This document shows positions 37,734-47,369 of a DNA stretch of 64,000 bases, piece after piece. This DNA comes from Fidelibacterota bacterium (lineage in GTDB: Bacteria > Pseudomonadota > Alphaproteobacteria > Rhodospirillales > Rhodospirillaceae). Made by a program: the position numbers and the translations under genes. The DNA is taken from positions 1 to 64,000 of the forward strand of contig CANJPQ010000012.1 of NCBI GenBank assembly GCA_947476275.1, given 5' to 3'. The notes beneath the pieces were generated by a model, which worked only from the letters and a program-made list of their open reading frames with translations, searched no databases and was not told the DNA's origin. How positions within the stretch are numbered: the stretch's first letter is position 1; each line of letters opens with the position of its first letter.

Positions 37734-38459
37734 ATGGACCAGACACCACTCAAACGGCCCCAGTTCTTCTTCACGACAGCACCCCTGCCGTGCCCCTATC
37801 TGCCTGACCGGCTTGAACGAAAGCTGGTAACCGAACTGTCGGGCCCGAATGCGGAGCCGCTTCACGAGGCCCTCGCCCGCTCCGGGTTCCGCCGCAGCCA
37901 CTCCATCGCCTACGCGCCGTCTTGCCCGGGCTGCAAAGCCTGCGTGCCCGTGCGTGTGGTGGTGAAGGAGTTCAAGCGCCAGCGCACCTTGTCGCGTATC
38001 TGGAAGGACAACGGCGATCTGCTGCCGGTGAAAGTGCCGGCACGCGCAACGACTGAGCAGTTCGAGTTGTTCCAGCGCTATCAGCAATCGCGCCACCGCG
38101 GCTCCGACATGGCGCTGATGGGCTTCTACGAATACAGCGCGATGGTCGAGGACAGCCCGATCGACACCTTCCTGGTGGAGTTCCGGGACCGCAACGGCGA
38201 TCTCGTCGCCGTGTGCCTGACGGACCGCACCAGCGACGGCCTGTCCGCCGTCTACAGCTTCTTCGATTCAGACGGCGACCGCCGTGGCCTCGGCAACTTC
38301 GTCGTGCTGTGGCTGATCGCCCACGCGGAGAAGCTCGGACTTCCGTACGTCTACTTGGGCTACTGGATCCCCGACAGCGCGAAGATGGCCTACAAGGCAC
38401 GCTTCCAACCGCTCGAAGCGCTGGGGTCCAACGGATTGTGGGCTCAACTCAGCGTCTAG
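37734..38459 (+). CDS. bpt: Aspartate/glutamate leucyltransferase (N-end rule)
   Basis: A 241-residue member of the ATE/Bpt family that adds Leu from leucyl-tRNA to proteins with N-terminal Asp or Glu, marking them for ClpS/ClpAP. The N-domain includes PCPYLPDRLERKLVTEL and AYAPSCPGCKACVPVRV with the conserved cysteines. The GNAT-like C-domain includes SAVYSFFDSDGDRRGLGNF and YVYLGYWIPDSAKMAYKARF. Length fits bacterial Bpt rather than eukaryotic Ate1. The gene is convergent with corA, separated by 10 bases. Confidence 0.94.
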   Translation: MDQTPLKRPQFFFTTAPLPCPYLPDRLERKLVTELSGPNAEPLHEALARSGFRRSHSIAYAPSCPGCKACVPVRVVVKEFKRQRTLSRIWKDNGDLLPVKVPARATTEQFELFQRYQQSRHRGSDMALMGFYEYSAMVEDSPIDTFLVEFRDRNGDLVAVCLTDRTSDGLSAVYSFFDSDGDRRGLGNFVVLWLIAHAEKLGLPYVYLGYWIPDSAKMAYKARFQPLEALGSNGLWAQLSV

Positions 38460-38469
38460 CCGTTCCCGC

Positions 38470-39435
38470 CTAGAGCCAGCCCGCCTTCTTGAAGCGCATA
38501 TACAGCGCGACGCACACCAGGATGATCACCACGATCGCGAACGGGTAACCGAACTCCCAGTCGAGCTCCGGCATGTTCTTGAAGTTCATGCCCCAGATTC
38601 CCGCCATGGTCGTCGCCGCGGCGAAGATACCGGCCCAGGCGGCAAGCCGCTTGGTGACTTCGTTGTCTTCGATCGCCACCATCGACAGGTTCACCTGGAT
38701 CGCCGTGGTGATGGTTTCACGGATCGTATCGATGTTCGTATTCATCCGCACAAGGTGGTCGTACACGTCGCGGAAGTATTCCTGCGTGCCGTAGCACACC
38801 GCGGGCACGCGCCCCGCGTACAGCTTGCCGACCGCTTCCATCAGCGGCAAAACTGCATGCTTCATTACCATCACCTTGCGCTTCAGCCCATAGAGGCGCT
38901 CGGTATTGGACCTTGCGGAATTGCGGGAGAAGATCAGTTCTTCGATCTCCTCCAGCTCAGACTCCAACATGTCGACGATCGGGAAATAGCGATCCACTAC
39001 CGCGTCTATTAAGGCGTAGAGCACGAAACCAGATCCGTACTTGAGCAACTCCGGCTCGCGCTCGCACCGATCTCGCACACCGACGAAGTTGTGCATGCTG
39101 CGGTTGCGGACTGAGAGGATGTAGTTGCGCCCGGCGAATACGTCGATCTCGCCGACATGCAGTTCCGTTTCGACTTTCTCGATCAGATGCAGGACCGCGA
39201 AGATGGAATCGCCGTATTCTTCCACCTTCGGCCGTTGGTGACCGACGTGAGCATCCTCGACCGCCAGTTCGTGCAGGGCGAACTGGTTTTGCATATGCGT
39301 GAGTTCTTCGTCGGTTGCGTCCTTCATGGCGACCCAGACGAAGCAATCCGGCCGGTTCACAAACGAATTGATCTCGCTGATCGGAATGTCAGCGAGTTTG
39401 CGGCCGTCTTGATAGGCGATGCAGTTGATGAGCAT
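38470..39435 (-). CDS. corA: CorA-family Mg2+/Co2+ channel
   Basis: A 321-residue CorA. A large cytosolic alpha/beta and helical funnel precedes two C-terminal helices. The signature GMN occurs in GIWGMNFKNMPELDWEFGYP, between helix 1 (LAAWAGIFAAATTMAGIW) and helix 2 (FAIVVIILVCVALYMRF). The YGRP-type selectivity loop is replaced by PELDWEFGYP as usual for the family. It imports Mg2+ as a pentamer. It lies alone, upstream of nothing on its strand. Confidence 0.95.
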   Translation of the reverse strand: MLINCIAYQDGRKLADIPISEINSFVNRPDCFVWVAMKDATDEELTHMQNQFALHELAVEDAHVGHQRPKVEEYGDSIFAVLHLIEKVETELHVGEIDVFAGRNYILSVRNRSMHNFVGVRDRCEREPELLKYGSGFVLYALIDAVVDRYFPIVDMLESELEEIEELIFSRNSARSNTERLYGLKRKVMVMKHAVLPLMEAVGKLYAGRVPAVCYGTQEYFRDVYDHLVRMNTNIDTIRETITTAIQVNLSMVAIEDNEVTKRLAAWAGIFAAATTMAGIWGMNFKNMPELDWEFGYPFAIVVIILVCVALYMRFKKAGWL

Positions 39436-39546
39436 GGCGAAGCCCCCTCGCCGAGCACGCTAGGTCGGATGAACGGGACAGTAGGCCGGGCGTGCGCGCC
39501 TGTCAGCCTGAATTGATGTGATGGGTCAGTGACAAATCAGCCAGAG

Positions 39547-41817
39547 CTACCCGGAGAACGGCCGGTCCTCGCGGCTGAAGCCTTTGGGCGGCAGACGGCC
39601 CGCTTGTGCGCGCTCGCCGACCCAGTCCTTCAGATCGGTTTCGACGCGTTCCCGATCGCCCGACTTCCACGTGAGGCCCGCCTTCAATCGGAAGACCTTG
39701 GCATCGGCCGTGCCACCGTCCTTGTAGCGCTGCAGGATCACGCCGCGGCCCCTGCTCATTTCGGGGATTTCCTTCAACGGGAAGATCAGCAGTTTCCGGT
39801 TGTCGCCGATGATCGCCACCGAATCCGCATCGCCCCCGGCAACCAGATCACCCGACGACAACACCGGCGCGCAGACCACGGCCTTCTCTCCCGCGGTGAG
39901 ATTTAGGGCCTGCTTGCCGGCCTTGGTCTGGGCGAAAATCTCTTCCGCGGGCGCAATGAAACCGCGGCCGGCGGATGAGACCACCAGATACTTCTGCGCT
40001 CGATCAAACACGAACATGCCCACAATCTCGGCATCGTTGGGCAGGTCGATCATGAGGCGGGTCGGTTCGCCGAAGCCGCGTCCTGCCGGCAGACGATCCG
40101 CCGCGATGGCATAGAAACGCCCGTCACTGCCGAACAGCAGGATTTTGTCGGTCGATTGGGCCTTCAGCGCCGCAAGCAGTTGGTCGCCTTCTTTGAACTT
40201 CTGGTCGCTGACGTCATCGCGATGGCCCTTCATGGTCCGGATCCAGCCCTTGGCGGACAGCACCACCGTGAGCGGTTCCTTCTCGATCAGGGATTCGATC
40301 GCCACCACAACCGCGGTCGGCGCGACGCCGAGTTCCGTGCGGCGCTTGCCGAGCGGCGTCTTCTGGCCGAACTGAGCCTTCGTCGCCTTGACCTGATCCG
40401 CAATCGCGCTCCACTGCAGGTCTTCGTCCTTGAGCAGGGTATTGAGTTGCTTCTTCTCGGCGGAGAGGCCTTTGTGCTCGGTCTTGATCTCCATTTCCTC
40501 AAGCTTGCGCAATGACCGCAGCCGCATGTTGAGGATCGCGTCCGCCTGAACATCGGTCAGGTTGAACTTCTTCATCAACTTCTGCTTGGGCTCATCCTCG
40601 GTCCGGATGATGTGAATCACCTCGTCGAGGTTGAGGTAGCAGATCAGATAGCCTTCGAGGATCTCCAGGCGATGGGTGATCTCCGCCAGCCGATGCTTGG
40701 AACGCCGCACCAGCACGACGCGGCGATGGTCAAGGTAGGCTTGCAGTACACCGCGCAGGTCCATGACCTTGGGGATACTGTCCGCGTCCAGCACGTTCAT
40801 GTTGAGACCGAAGCGGATCTCCAGGGCGGTTTGGCGGAACAGCTGTTCCATCAGCTGCTCGGCTTCAACCGTGCGCGACTTCGGCTCCAGCACCAGGCGC
40901 ACGTCTTCCGTGGATTCGTCGCGCACGTCGGCCAGGAAGGGCAACTTCTTCTCTTCCATCAGGGTGGCGATGCTCTCGATCAGCTTCGCCTTCTGCACCT
41001 GATAGGGAATCTCGGTGATGACGATCTGGTACGTGCCGCGCCCCATATCCTCGGTCGACCACTTGGCGCGGAGACGGAAACTGCCGCGGCCGGTGCGATA
41101 GGCCTCGATGATGGTTTCCTGGTTCTCCACCAGCACGCCGCCGGTCGGGAAATCGGGCCCCTTGATCATCTCCACGAGGGTAGAAATTTGCGCCTTCGGG
41201 GTCTTGATCAGATGCAGCAGGGCGTCGCACAGCTCGCCGACATTGTGCGGCGGGATATTGGTCGCCATGCCGACCGCGATGCCTGAGGACCCGTTCGCGA
41301 GCAGGTTCGGCACCGCCGACGGCATGACAACCGGCTCGGACTCTTCCCCGTCGTAGGTCGGCCGCAGATCGACCGCGTCGTCGTCCAGCCCGTCCATCAA
41401 CGCCTGGGCGAAAGGCGTCAGCTTGGCTTCGGTGTATCGCATGGCCGCGGCGTTATCGCCGTCGATGTTGCCGAAGTTGCCCTGCCCTTCGACCAACGGA
41501 TAACGCACGGCGAAATCCTGCGCGAGGCGCACCAGGGCCTCGTACACCGATGCATCGCCGTGGGGATGGTACTTACCGATCACGTCGCCGACGACGCGGG
41601 CGCATTTCTTGAAGCCGCCGGCGGGGTCCAGCTTCAGCTGACGCATCGCGTAAAGCAGGCGCCGGTGTACCGGCTTCAGGCCGTCGCGCACGTCCGGCAG
41701 CGACCGCGACACGATGGTCGACATGGCATAGGCGAGATAGCGTTCGCCCAAGGCCTGATCGAGCATGGTCTCGCGGATCGTTTCCTTAGGCGCGGGGGCA
41801 GCGGGGGTCTTGGCCAT
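39547..41817 (-). CDS. parC: DNA topoisomerase IV subunit A
   Basis: The 756-residue form starts at [10 protein letters not shown] (ATG 41817); a TTG 18 bases earlier is possible. The breakage-reunion domain has [20 protein letters not shown] (the quinolone-resistance region) and the catalytic Tyr128 in [13 protein letters not shown]. The length and the lack of a GyrA box (QRRGGKG) in the beta-pinwheel identify ParC rather than GyrA. It decatenates daughter chromosomes with ParE, which is elsewhere. It lies 71 bases beyond recO on the same strand. Confidence 0.94.
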   Translation of the reverse strand: MAKTPAAPAPKETIRETMLDQALGERYLAYAMSTIVSRSLPDVRDGLKPVHRRLLYAMRQLKLDPAGGFKKCARVVGDVIGKYHPHGDASVYEALVRLAQDFAVRYPLVEGQGNFGNIDGDNAAAMRYTEAKLTPFAQALMDGLDDDAVDLRPTYDGEESEPVVMPSAVPNLLANGSSGIAVGMATNIPPHNVGELCDALLHLIKTPKAQISTLVEMIKGPDFPTGGVLVENQETIIEAYRTGRGSFRLRAKWSTEDMGRGTYQIVITEIPYQVQKAKLIESIATLMEEKKLPFLADVRDESTEDVRLVLEPKSRTVEAEQLMEQLFRQTALEIRFGLNMNVLDADSIPKVMDLRGVLQAYLDHRRVVLVRRSKHRLAEITHRLEILEGYLICYLNLDEVIHIIRTEDEPKQKLMKKFNLTDVQADAILNMRLRSLRKLEEMEIKTEHKGLSAEKKQLNTLLKDEDLQWSAIADQVKATKAQFGQKTPLGKRRTELGVAPTAVVVAIESLIEKEPLTVVLSAKGWIRTMKGHRDDVSDQKFKEGDQLLAALKAQSTDKILLFGSDGRFYAIAADRLPAGRGFGEPTRLMIDLPNDAEIVGMFVFDRAQKYLVVSSAGRGFIAPAEEIFAQTKAGKQALNLTAGEKAVVCAPVLSSGDLVAGGDADSVAIIGDNRKLLIFPLKEIPEMSRGRGVILQRYKDGGTADAKVFRLKAGLTWKSGDRERVETDLKDWVGERAQAGRLPPKGFSREDRPFSG

Positions 41818-41888
41818 GGCAGTCTCAGCAGACAATAACGGCGCCGCAGGTTTGCCTGCAGCGCCAAGAAGTGCGGATATATAGTATG

Positions 41889-42620
41889 TTAGCTGGCCAG
41901 CAGGTCAACAAATCGACGCCGGGCCTGGGGTAGTTCCTGGCGATGGGGCGCGAAGACGTTGCGGTCGAAGAAGTACCCGGTGAGGGAGAGCCCGTGGCGC
42001 ACGTCCTCCTCCGTGGCTTCGACGTCGTCTTCCGCGGCGTGGCGCAGGAACGCCGGCAGCACCAGAAGGCGCTCGCGGTAAGGACCCGCGGCGTGGCGTG
42101 ACACCGCCCGCCCCGAGCGCGGCGAGACAAAGGCGAGTTCATCCGTCGCTCCGGTGGCGGCGCAGGAACGCAAATCGAGGCCGTATCCCATCTCGCGCAG
42201 CAGTCCCATTTCCCAGCGCACATAGTGCGCACCCCACTGCCCGTGCCCGAGGTGAGAAAGCAGTTCCAGGGCTGCGGCAAAAATCATCGGATGGGGTTCG
42301 CGCTCCGGCAAGATGGCGTCAATCATCGCGCAGAGGGCCGACAGCCCTGCCAGCGCCCTGCGTTCCGTCAGGATCGCGCCACCGTAGCTGTGGATCGCTT
42401 CGACCGTGAAACTGCCGAGATGGCCTTCAAGCCGCGCCCGCCAATGCGCCTGCACCAGGTTGCCCGGCTGTAGAACGCCGCGATGCTGACGGCCCGCGCC
42501 ACCGCGCACCAACCCGGCATGGCGTCCCTGATGCTCGGTCAGCACGGTGAGGATCGCGTCGGATTCGCCGTGCAGGCGGAGCGCCAGCACGATCCCCCGG
42601 TCGGTCCAGGCGACAGCCAT
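41889..42620 (-). CDS. recO: DNA repair protein RecO
   Basis: A 243-residue RecO from ATG 42620. The N-terminal OB-fold has WTDRGIVLALRLHGESDAILTVLTEHQG, split here around residues 5-32, and GLVRGGAGRQHRGVLQPGN. The helical C-domain has the family Cys/His region weakly represented, as in other Alphaproteobacteria. RecO loads RecA on SSB-coated DNA with RecR. The ATG follows the stop of the 55-residue gene by one base, so translation is coupled. Confidence 0.92.
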   Translation of the reverse strand: MAVAWTDRGIVLALRLHGESDAILTVLTEHQGRHAGLVRGGAGRQHRGVLQPGNLVQAHWRARLEGHLGSFTVEAIHSYGGAILTERRALAGLSALCAMIDAILPEREPHPMIFAAALELLSHLGHGQWGAHYVRWEMGLLREMGYGLDLRSCAATGATDELAFVSPRSGRAVSRHAAGPYRERLLVLPAFLRHAAEDDVEATEEDVRHGLSLTGYFFDRNVFAPHRQELPQARRRFVDLLAS

Positions 42621-42621
42621 T

Positions 42622-42789
42622 TCAATTCTTAACGAATATCGCCGCGAGGCCGCCGAGCGCGCCGGCAAGGCCCAGGAACATGAGGAAGTAGTCGGCGGCG
42701 TTCATGGGCTTTCCGTCGCCCTGGCGGATCACCAGAGCACCGAGGGACGCGACGCCGAGAACAAAGCAGAAGACCCCGATGGCTTTCAT
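42622..42789 (-). CDS. 55-residue two-helix membrane protein between era and recO
   Basis: This small frame starts at ATG 42789 and encodes MKAIGVFCFVLGVASLGALV, a short polar turn with RQGDGKPMNAADY, and FLMFLGLAGALGGLAAIFVK. That gives two membrane helices with a positively charged end. It starts 18 bases after the era stop, and its stop is one base from the recO ATG, so it fits the operon with no gaps. I do not recognise a family. Its position and coupling argue for a real gene likely missed by length cut-offs. Confidence 0.7.
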   Translation of the reverse strand: MKAIGVFCFVLGVASLGALVIRQGDGKPMNAADYFLMFLGLAGALGGLAAIFVKN

Positions 42790-42807
42790 AGAACCATGAA
42801 AACGGAA

Positions 42808-43776
42808 TCAGGCGTCGAAGTCGAGCCCCCAGGCGGCATAGAGCCCCCGATCCTCACGCCAGCGCTCATTGACCTTGACGTGGAGGAATAGATGCACCGT
42901 GCGCCCGAGAAGCGCGGTGAGTTCGCGGCGGGACGAGGCGCCGATGGTCTTAATCTGCTGTCCGCCCTCACCCAGTACGATCGGACGATGGCTCTCGCGC
43001 GTGACGTACACCACCTGGCCGATGCGCACGCTCCCATCCTTCTTCTCTTCCCAACTCTCGGTCTCGACCGCGCAGGCGTAGGGCAGCTCTTGCCGCAGGG
43101 CGAGAAACAATTTTTCGCGCGTGACTTCGGCGGCCAGCATACGCGTCGGCATGTCGGACACATCGTCCGGCGGGAACAGCCATGGACCCTCCGGCATCGC
43201 GGCCGCCAGATGAACCTTCATTTGCTCCAGCCCATCGCCCGTCGCGGCGGACACCATGAAAGTCTCACCGAATTCCGCCACTGCATTGAGCCGCGCCGTG
43301 ATCTCCAGCAGCATCGGCGTCTTCACGAGGTCGATCTTGTTCAGCACCAGAAGCGGTTTGGTATTGGATTGCCGGGCCTGCGCGATGATGCCGGCACTGT
43401 CGGCATCCAGGGCCTCCCCGCCCCGCTCCACACTTTTGACCGCATCGGCGGCATCGAGCACAAACAGCGTCACGTCGGCGTCGGCCGCCCCCTGCCACGC
43501 CGCCGCGACCATGGCGCGCTCGAATCTCTGGCGCGGACGATGGATGCCAGGCGTGTCGATATAGATAACCTGCGCCGATTCCGGGTTGTCCGGCAGGTCG
43601 TACATCGCAATACCGCGCACGATGGTGCGGGTGGTTTGCGGACGCGGCGAGACGATGCTGACTTTGGCGCCGACCAGGGCATTTACCAGGGTCGACTTGC
43701 CGGCGTTGGGCGCCCCCAGCACAGCCACAAACCCGGCGCGGGTGTGTGTCGGCGGCGGCTTCTCGGCGCTGTTCAC
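42808..43776 (-). CDS. era: GTPase Era
   Basis: A 322-residue GTPase for 16S rRNA and 30S maturation. The G motifs are GAPNAGKST (G1, about 20-28), DTPG (G3) and NKID (G4). The C-terminal KH domain contains REKLFLALRQELPYACAVET and VLGEGGQQIKTIGASSR, the GxxG loop for RNA. The ATG overlaps the rnc stop by 4 bases. Order lepB-rnc-era-recO is standard. Confidence 0.97.
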   Translation of the reverse strand: MNSAEKPPPTHTRAGFVAVLGAPNAGKSTLVNALVGAKVSIVSPRPQTTRTIVRGIAMYDLPDNPESAQVIYIDTPGIHRPRQRFERAMVAAAWQGAADADVTLFVLDAADAVKSVERGGEALDADSAGIIAQARQSNTKPLLVLNKIDLVKTPMLLEITARLNAVAEFGETFMVSAATGDGLEQMKVHLAAAMPEGPWLFPPDDVSDMPTRMLAAEVTREKLFLALRQELPYACAVETESWEEKKDGSVRIGQVVYVTRESHRPIVLGEGGQQIKTIGASSRRELTALLGRTVHLFLHVKVNERWREDRGLYAAWGLDFDA

Positions 43777-44525
43777 TTGCGTTTCGCTCCAGACGGGTTC
43801 GCGCGCTCAGCCTGCGCCAGCAATGCGGCGGCGGCGGCCGTGGTCGCCTGACGCTTGGAACGCCCCGTGCCGGTCGCCTCGCCGAGCCCTTCGACGACGA
43901 CGGACATGACAAACGCAGGCGCATGCGGAGGGCCTTCGTTGGCGACCACGCGATAGACCGGCAGCTGCAGGGCGCGGGCCTGAGCCCACTCCTGCAGCGC
44001 AGTCTTGGGATCTTTCGGCGGCGCCTGGTCGGCCCGGATCATCTCGTCCCAACGGGAACTGATGAATCCTTCGGCCGCGTCGAGCCCGCCATCGAGATAG
44101 AGCGCGCCGATGATCGCTTCGCAGGCATCCGCCAACACCGCCGTATCGGTATCGTCCGCCCGCTGACCTTGCGCGGTCTTGATATACACCGCGAGATCGC
44201 ACACAGCCGCGACCCGCGCCAAGGACGGCGCGCTCACCAATGCGGCGAAGCGCGGCGCGAGTTCACCCTCGTTCTCGTTGGGAAACGTCTGCAGGAGCCG
44301 TTCGGCGATCACCATGCCGAGCACCCGGTCGCCAAGGAATTCGAGCCGCTCGTTGGAGCGTCCAGGCGCGGGTTCGCCGGCAGGTCCGCGTTGGCCAAGA
44401 GCGCTGCGGTGAGTCAAAGCGCGAGCCAGCAGGGCGCGGTCGCCGAATTCGTAGCCCAGCTCCCGTTCAAGGGCTGCGAAATCGGGCGTGGCATCCGGCG
44501 GACTCTGACGCTTGCGGCGGCTCAA
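43773..44525 (-). CDS. rnc: Ribonuclease III
   Basis: A 250-residue dsRNA endonuclease. The catalytic signature NERLEFLGDRVLGM (about 63-76) and the second acidic cluster ADACEAIIGALYLDGG are intact; the C-terminal dsRNA-binding domain includes ALQEWAQARALQLPVYRVV and GRSKRQATTAAAAALL. It matures rRNA precursors and mRNAs. It is coupled to lepB upstream and era downstream by 4-base overlaps. Confidence 0.97.
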   Translation of the reverse strand: MSRRKRQSPPDATPDFAALERELGYEFGDRALLARALTHRSALGQRGPAGEPAPGRSNERLEFLGDRVLGMVIAERLLQTFPNENEGELAPRFAALVSAPSLARVAAVCDLAVYIKTAQGQRADDTDTAVLADACEAIIGALYLDGGLDAAEGFISSRWDEMIRADQAPPKDPKTALQEWAQARALQLPVYRVVANEGPPHAPAFVMSVVVEGLGEATGTGRSKRQATTAAAAALLAQAERANPSGAKRK

Positions 44526-45283
44526 TGGATTCCAGTGAAGAAACGGCTGAAGCGTGTCGCCAGCGGCCAGCGCCAGACCTGCCAGATGGCGGCGGTGCCG
44601 TCCGTGGAGAAGAATAGAAACTCAGCCCGCCCCACAAGGTTCTCCGCCGGCACGTAACCGACATCGGCGCGGCTATCGAGAGAGTGATCGCGATTGTCGC
44701 CCATCATGAAGTAGTGCCCTTGTGGCACTTCGAATTCTTGGGTGTTGTCGTACATGCGGTTGTCGCCATCCTCGAGGATCGGATGGGTTTTGCCGCCGGG
44801 CAGCGTCTCTTTGTACTGCAGAGAACGCAGCAAGCTGCCGCCGGTCTCGCGATACACGTAATCGTCGATCTTCTGACGCTCGATCAAGTCGCCGTTGATG
44901 AACAGGCGGCCGTCCGTGACGCGCACCTTGTCGCCGGGCAGCCCGATCACGCGCTTGATGTAGTCGGTCTTATTGTCCCGCGGCAGCTTGAACACCACCA
45001 CATCGCCCCGCTTCGGCTGGCTCTCGAACACCCGGCCCGAGAACGGCACGAAGCTGAACGGGAACGAGTGCTTGCTGTAGCCGTAGGAGAACTTCGACAC
45101 GAACAGGTAGTCGCCAACCAACAGCGTCGGGATCATGGAGCCCGAAGGAATATTGAAAGGCTCGAACAGGAACGTGCGGATAACCAGCGCGACGAGGATC
45201 GCGTAGACCATCGTTCGCAGCGTCTCCCAAAAGCCTTCCTGCTTCTTGGAGGCGCTCATCGTCGACGATCCGGGGGCTGCCAT
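44522..45283 (-). CDS. lepB: Signal peptidase I
   Basis: A 253-residue membrane protease. One N-terminal helix (TMVYAILVALVIRTFLF) precedes the nucleophile Ser49 in PSGSMIPTLLVGDY. The general-base Lys110 lies in YIKRVIGLPGDKV, and GDNRDHSLDSR is the conserved box E. It cleaves Sec and Tat signal peptides of the many exported proteins in this window. The ATG at 45283 has no strong RBS; an internal ATG eight codons on is an alternative. Confidence 0.95.
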   Translation of the reverse strand: MAAPGSSTMSASKKQEGFWETLRTMVYAILVALVIRTFLFEPFNIPSGSMIPTLLVGDYLFVSKFSYGYSKHSFPFSFVPFSGRVFESQPKRGDVVVFKLPRDNKTDYIKRVIGLPGDKVRVTDGRLFINGDLIERQKIDDYVYRETGGSLLRSLQYKETLPGGKTHPILEDGDNRMYDNTQEFEVPQGHYFMMGDNRDHSLDSRADVGYVPAENLVGRAEFLFFSTDGTAAIWQVWRWPLATRFSRFFTGIH

Positions 45284-45412
45284 GAAATACCGAGGAGGAA
45301 TAAAACCAAAGGGAACAAGGCGATAGCCCCCTCAATCCGTGAGCGAAGGGCGTAAAACCGGGGCGATCAAGCCAGCCCAACCGGGCAAAGTCAAGGCAAG
45401 GGGGATTGCCGC

Positions 45413-45838
45413 CTAAATGCCGGGTTCGCCGGCGGGTACCGCGGAGATGATTACGATGGCTTGAGCCATGGGGTACTCGTCGGTCAGGCTCAGATCGACT
45501 TGCGCCACCATGCCTGGCGGCGTCATGGCCTTAAGGCGTTCTGCGGCTCCGTTCGTCATCAGCACGGTGGGCTTTCCCGAAGCTGTGTTCACCACACCGA
45601 GATCGCGCCAGAACACGCCCGATCGGAAGCCGGTGCCGAGCGCCTTGGCGGCGGCCTCCTTCGCGGCATACCGCTTGGCGTAAGTGGAAGCGTAGGCGTT
45701 CCCCGCCCCCTTGCGCCGCTCCGCCTTCGCGCGCTCCGCCGGCGTAAAGATGCGTTTGATGAATCGGTCGCCGTATTTTTCGAGCGTCTTCTCGATGCGG
45801 CGGATGTCGATCAGGTCGCTGCCAATGCCGAGGATCAT
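45413..45838 (-). CDS. acpS: Holo-ACP synthase
   Basis: A 141-residue phosphopantetheinyl transferase of the AcpS type. It begins [20 protein letters not shown] with the metal Asp8, and the second motif is [14 protein letters not shown]. It transfers 4'-phosphopantetheine from CoA to ACP, which serves FabH and PlsX chemistry elsewhere in this window. It overlaps pdxJ by 4 bases and precedes lepB by 129 bases. Confidence 0.95.
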   Translation of the reverse strand: MILGIGSDLIDIRRIEKTLEKYGDRFIKRIFTPAERAKAERRKGAGNAYASTYAKRYAAKEAAAKALGTGFRSGVFWRDLGVVNTASGKPTVLMTNGAAERLKAMTPPGMVAQVDLSLTDEYPMAQAIVIISAVPAGEPGI

Positions 45839-46608
45839 GACTGCACCGGCCTCATGGGCGGTGGCAGGCGTGCGTCGTCCATCAGCATCCGCATCATGCG
45901 GATTGCCGCACCGAAGCCGATGAAGATCGCCTCACCGACGAGGAAGTGACCGATGTTGAGTTCCTGGATGGTGGGGATCGCGGCGATCGGCGCGACGGTG
46001 TCGAAACCGATGCCGTGTCCGGCATGACATTCCAGGCCAAGTTGATCGGCGAACGCCGCCGCCCGTTGAATGCGCTCAAGGAGAATTTTGCGCGTCGCCC
46101 CGGACCGCGTTTCGCAGAAGCTACCGGTGTGGAGTTCCACGACAGGCGCGCCGAGCGCATGCGCCGCGTCGAGCTGACGCGGCTCGGCCTCTATGAACAG
46201 CGAAACGCGAATCCCGGCATCGCGCAGACGCGCCACGTAAGGCACAAGGTGATTGTGACCACCGGCCGCGTCGAGGCCGCCCTCGGTTGTGCGCTCCTGG
46301 CGCTTCTCCGGGACCAGACAAACAGCGTGCGGCTTGTGGCGCAAAGCGATCGACAGCATCTCTTCGGTGGCCGCCATCTCGAGATTGAGCGGCACCGTGA
46401 GTTCGGCCATGAGCCGAGCAATATCGCCGTCTGAGATGTGGCGGCGGTCTTCACGAAGGTGCGCGGTAATGCCGTCGGCCCCCGCTTCGGCCGCCGTCAG
46501 GGCGGCGCGCACCGGATCGGGATGGACGCCGCCGCGTGCATTTCGCACCGTGGCGACGTGATCGACATTGACGCCCAGGCGCAGGCGATTGGCGGGGTTC
46601 GCGCTCAT
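45835..46608 (-). CDS. pdxJ: Pyridoxine 5'-phosphate synthase
   Basis: A 257-residue TIM barrel from ATG 46608 ([20 protein letters not shown]). Key motifs are [46 protein letters not shown] and [10 protein letters not shown]. It condenses deoxyxylulose 5-phosphate with aminoacetone phosphate to make vitamin B6. A longer frame to 46692 has no family similarity. It is coupled to acpS as in most proteobacteria, where PLP would supply enzymes such as GlyA. Confidence 0.95.
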   Translation of the reverse strand: MSANPANRLRLGVNVDHVATVRNARGGVHPDPVRAALTAAEAGADGITAHLREDRRHISDGDIARLMAELTVPLNLEMAATEEMLSIALRHKPHAVCLVPEKRQERTTEGGLDAAGGHNHLVPYVARLRDAGIRVSLFIEAEPRQLDAAHALGAPVVELHTGSFCETRSGATRKILLERIQRAAAFADQLGLECHAGHGIGFDTVAPIAAIPTIQELNIGHFLVGEAIFIGFGAAIRMMRMLMDDARLPPPMRPVQS

Positions 46609-46666
46609 AACGGCGGCACACTGTCGAAGCGCGCTGCCGCGGTCAATGGTTCCGGTGACAGGTGAG

Positions 46667-47224
46667 CTATTCCGGAACGGCGCGGTGGGCACGGACCCGC
46701 ACCAAGGCAGATCGGATCAAGATATAGGACGTCACGCCGGCCAACGCGCCCAACGGAAGACTGCCCAGGAGCATCGGGCCGAATACCGGCCAGACTTTCT
46801 CCACAAAAAGGCGACCGTCGAGGGTTAGCACGGCCTGGGTCAGGCCCCGGAACATACCGATGAATCCCGGCAATCGACCGTCGAAAGGATCCCCGGCCAT
46901 GAGCTTTCCGAGGTAATACGTCGCCAGCCACACCGGCGGCGCGGTCCACGGGTTCAGGACAAACGTCGCCATGAAGGCGGCGACTACGCTGGCGCGTGAC
47001 GCCCGCGCACAGAGAACCGACAGGATGGTATGCGCGCCCAAGAGCGGCGTGATGGACACGGCGAGCCCCCAGGCAAACCCGGCTGCGACCGCCTCGGAGC
47101 TTTCCGGGAGCCGGCGCAGCTTATGCCCAAAGAAACGCGCGGCACGACGCCAACCCATGCGCGGCCAAAGGGCATTGCGCATGCGGCTCAGGACACTCGG
47201 CGGCTTGCGGCGGGCAAACGGCAT
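46667..47224 (-). CDS. DUF2062-domain membrane protein
   Basis: A 185-residue protein with a basic N-terminus ([20 protein letters not shown]) and two to three membrane helices. The DUF2062 pattern is [20 protein letters not shown] and [24 protein letters not shown]. The function of this family is unknown. It precedes pdxJ by 58 bases on the same strand and may share its transcript. Confidence 0.88.
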   Translation of the reverse strand: MPFARRKPPSVLSRMRNALWPRMGWRRAARFFGHKLRRLPESSEAVAAGFAWGLAVSITPLLGAHTILSVLCARASRASVVAAFMATFVLNPWTAPPVWLATYYLGKLMAGDPFDGRLPGFIGMFRGLTQAVLTLDGRLFVEKVWPVFGPMLLGSLPLGALAGVTSYILIRSALVRVRAHRAVPE

Positions 47225-47369
47225 CGAAACCTTGCGAAAACGCTTCCGTAGTCAACGACCGCCCGACGGCCTTGTTCAATAACCGGGCGTGTTCAATCTC
47301 CGCGACTGGTCGCCGCCTCCGCCCTCTGGCACTCTGGCCCTCTAGCTGCTGGAATTGAGGGGGACGCAG

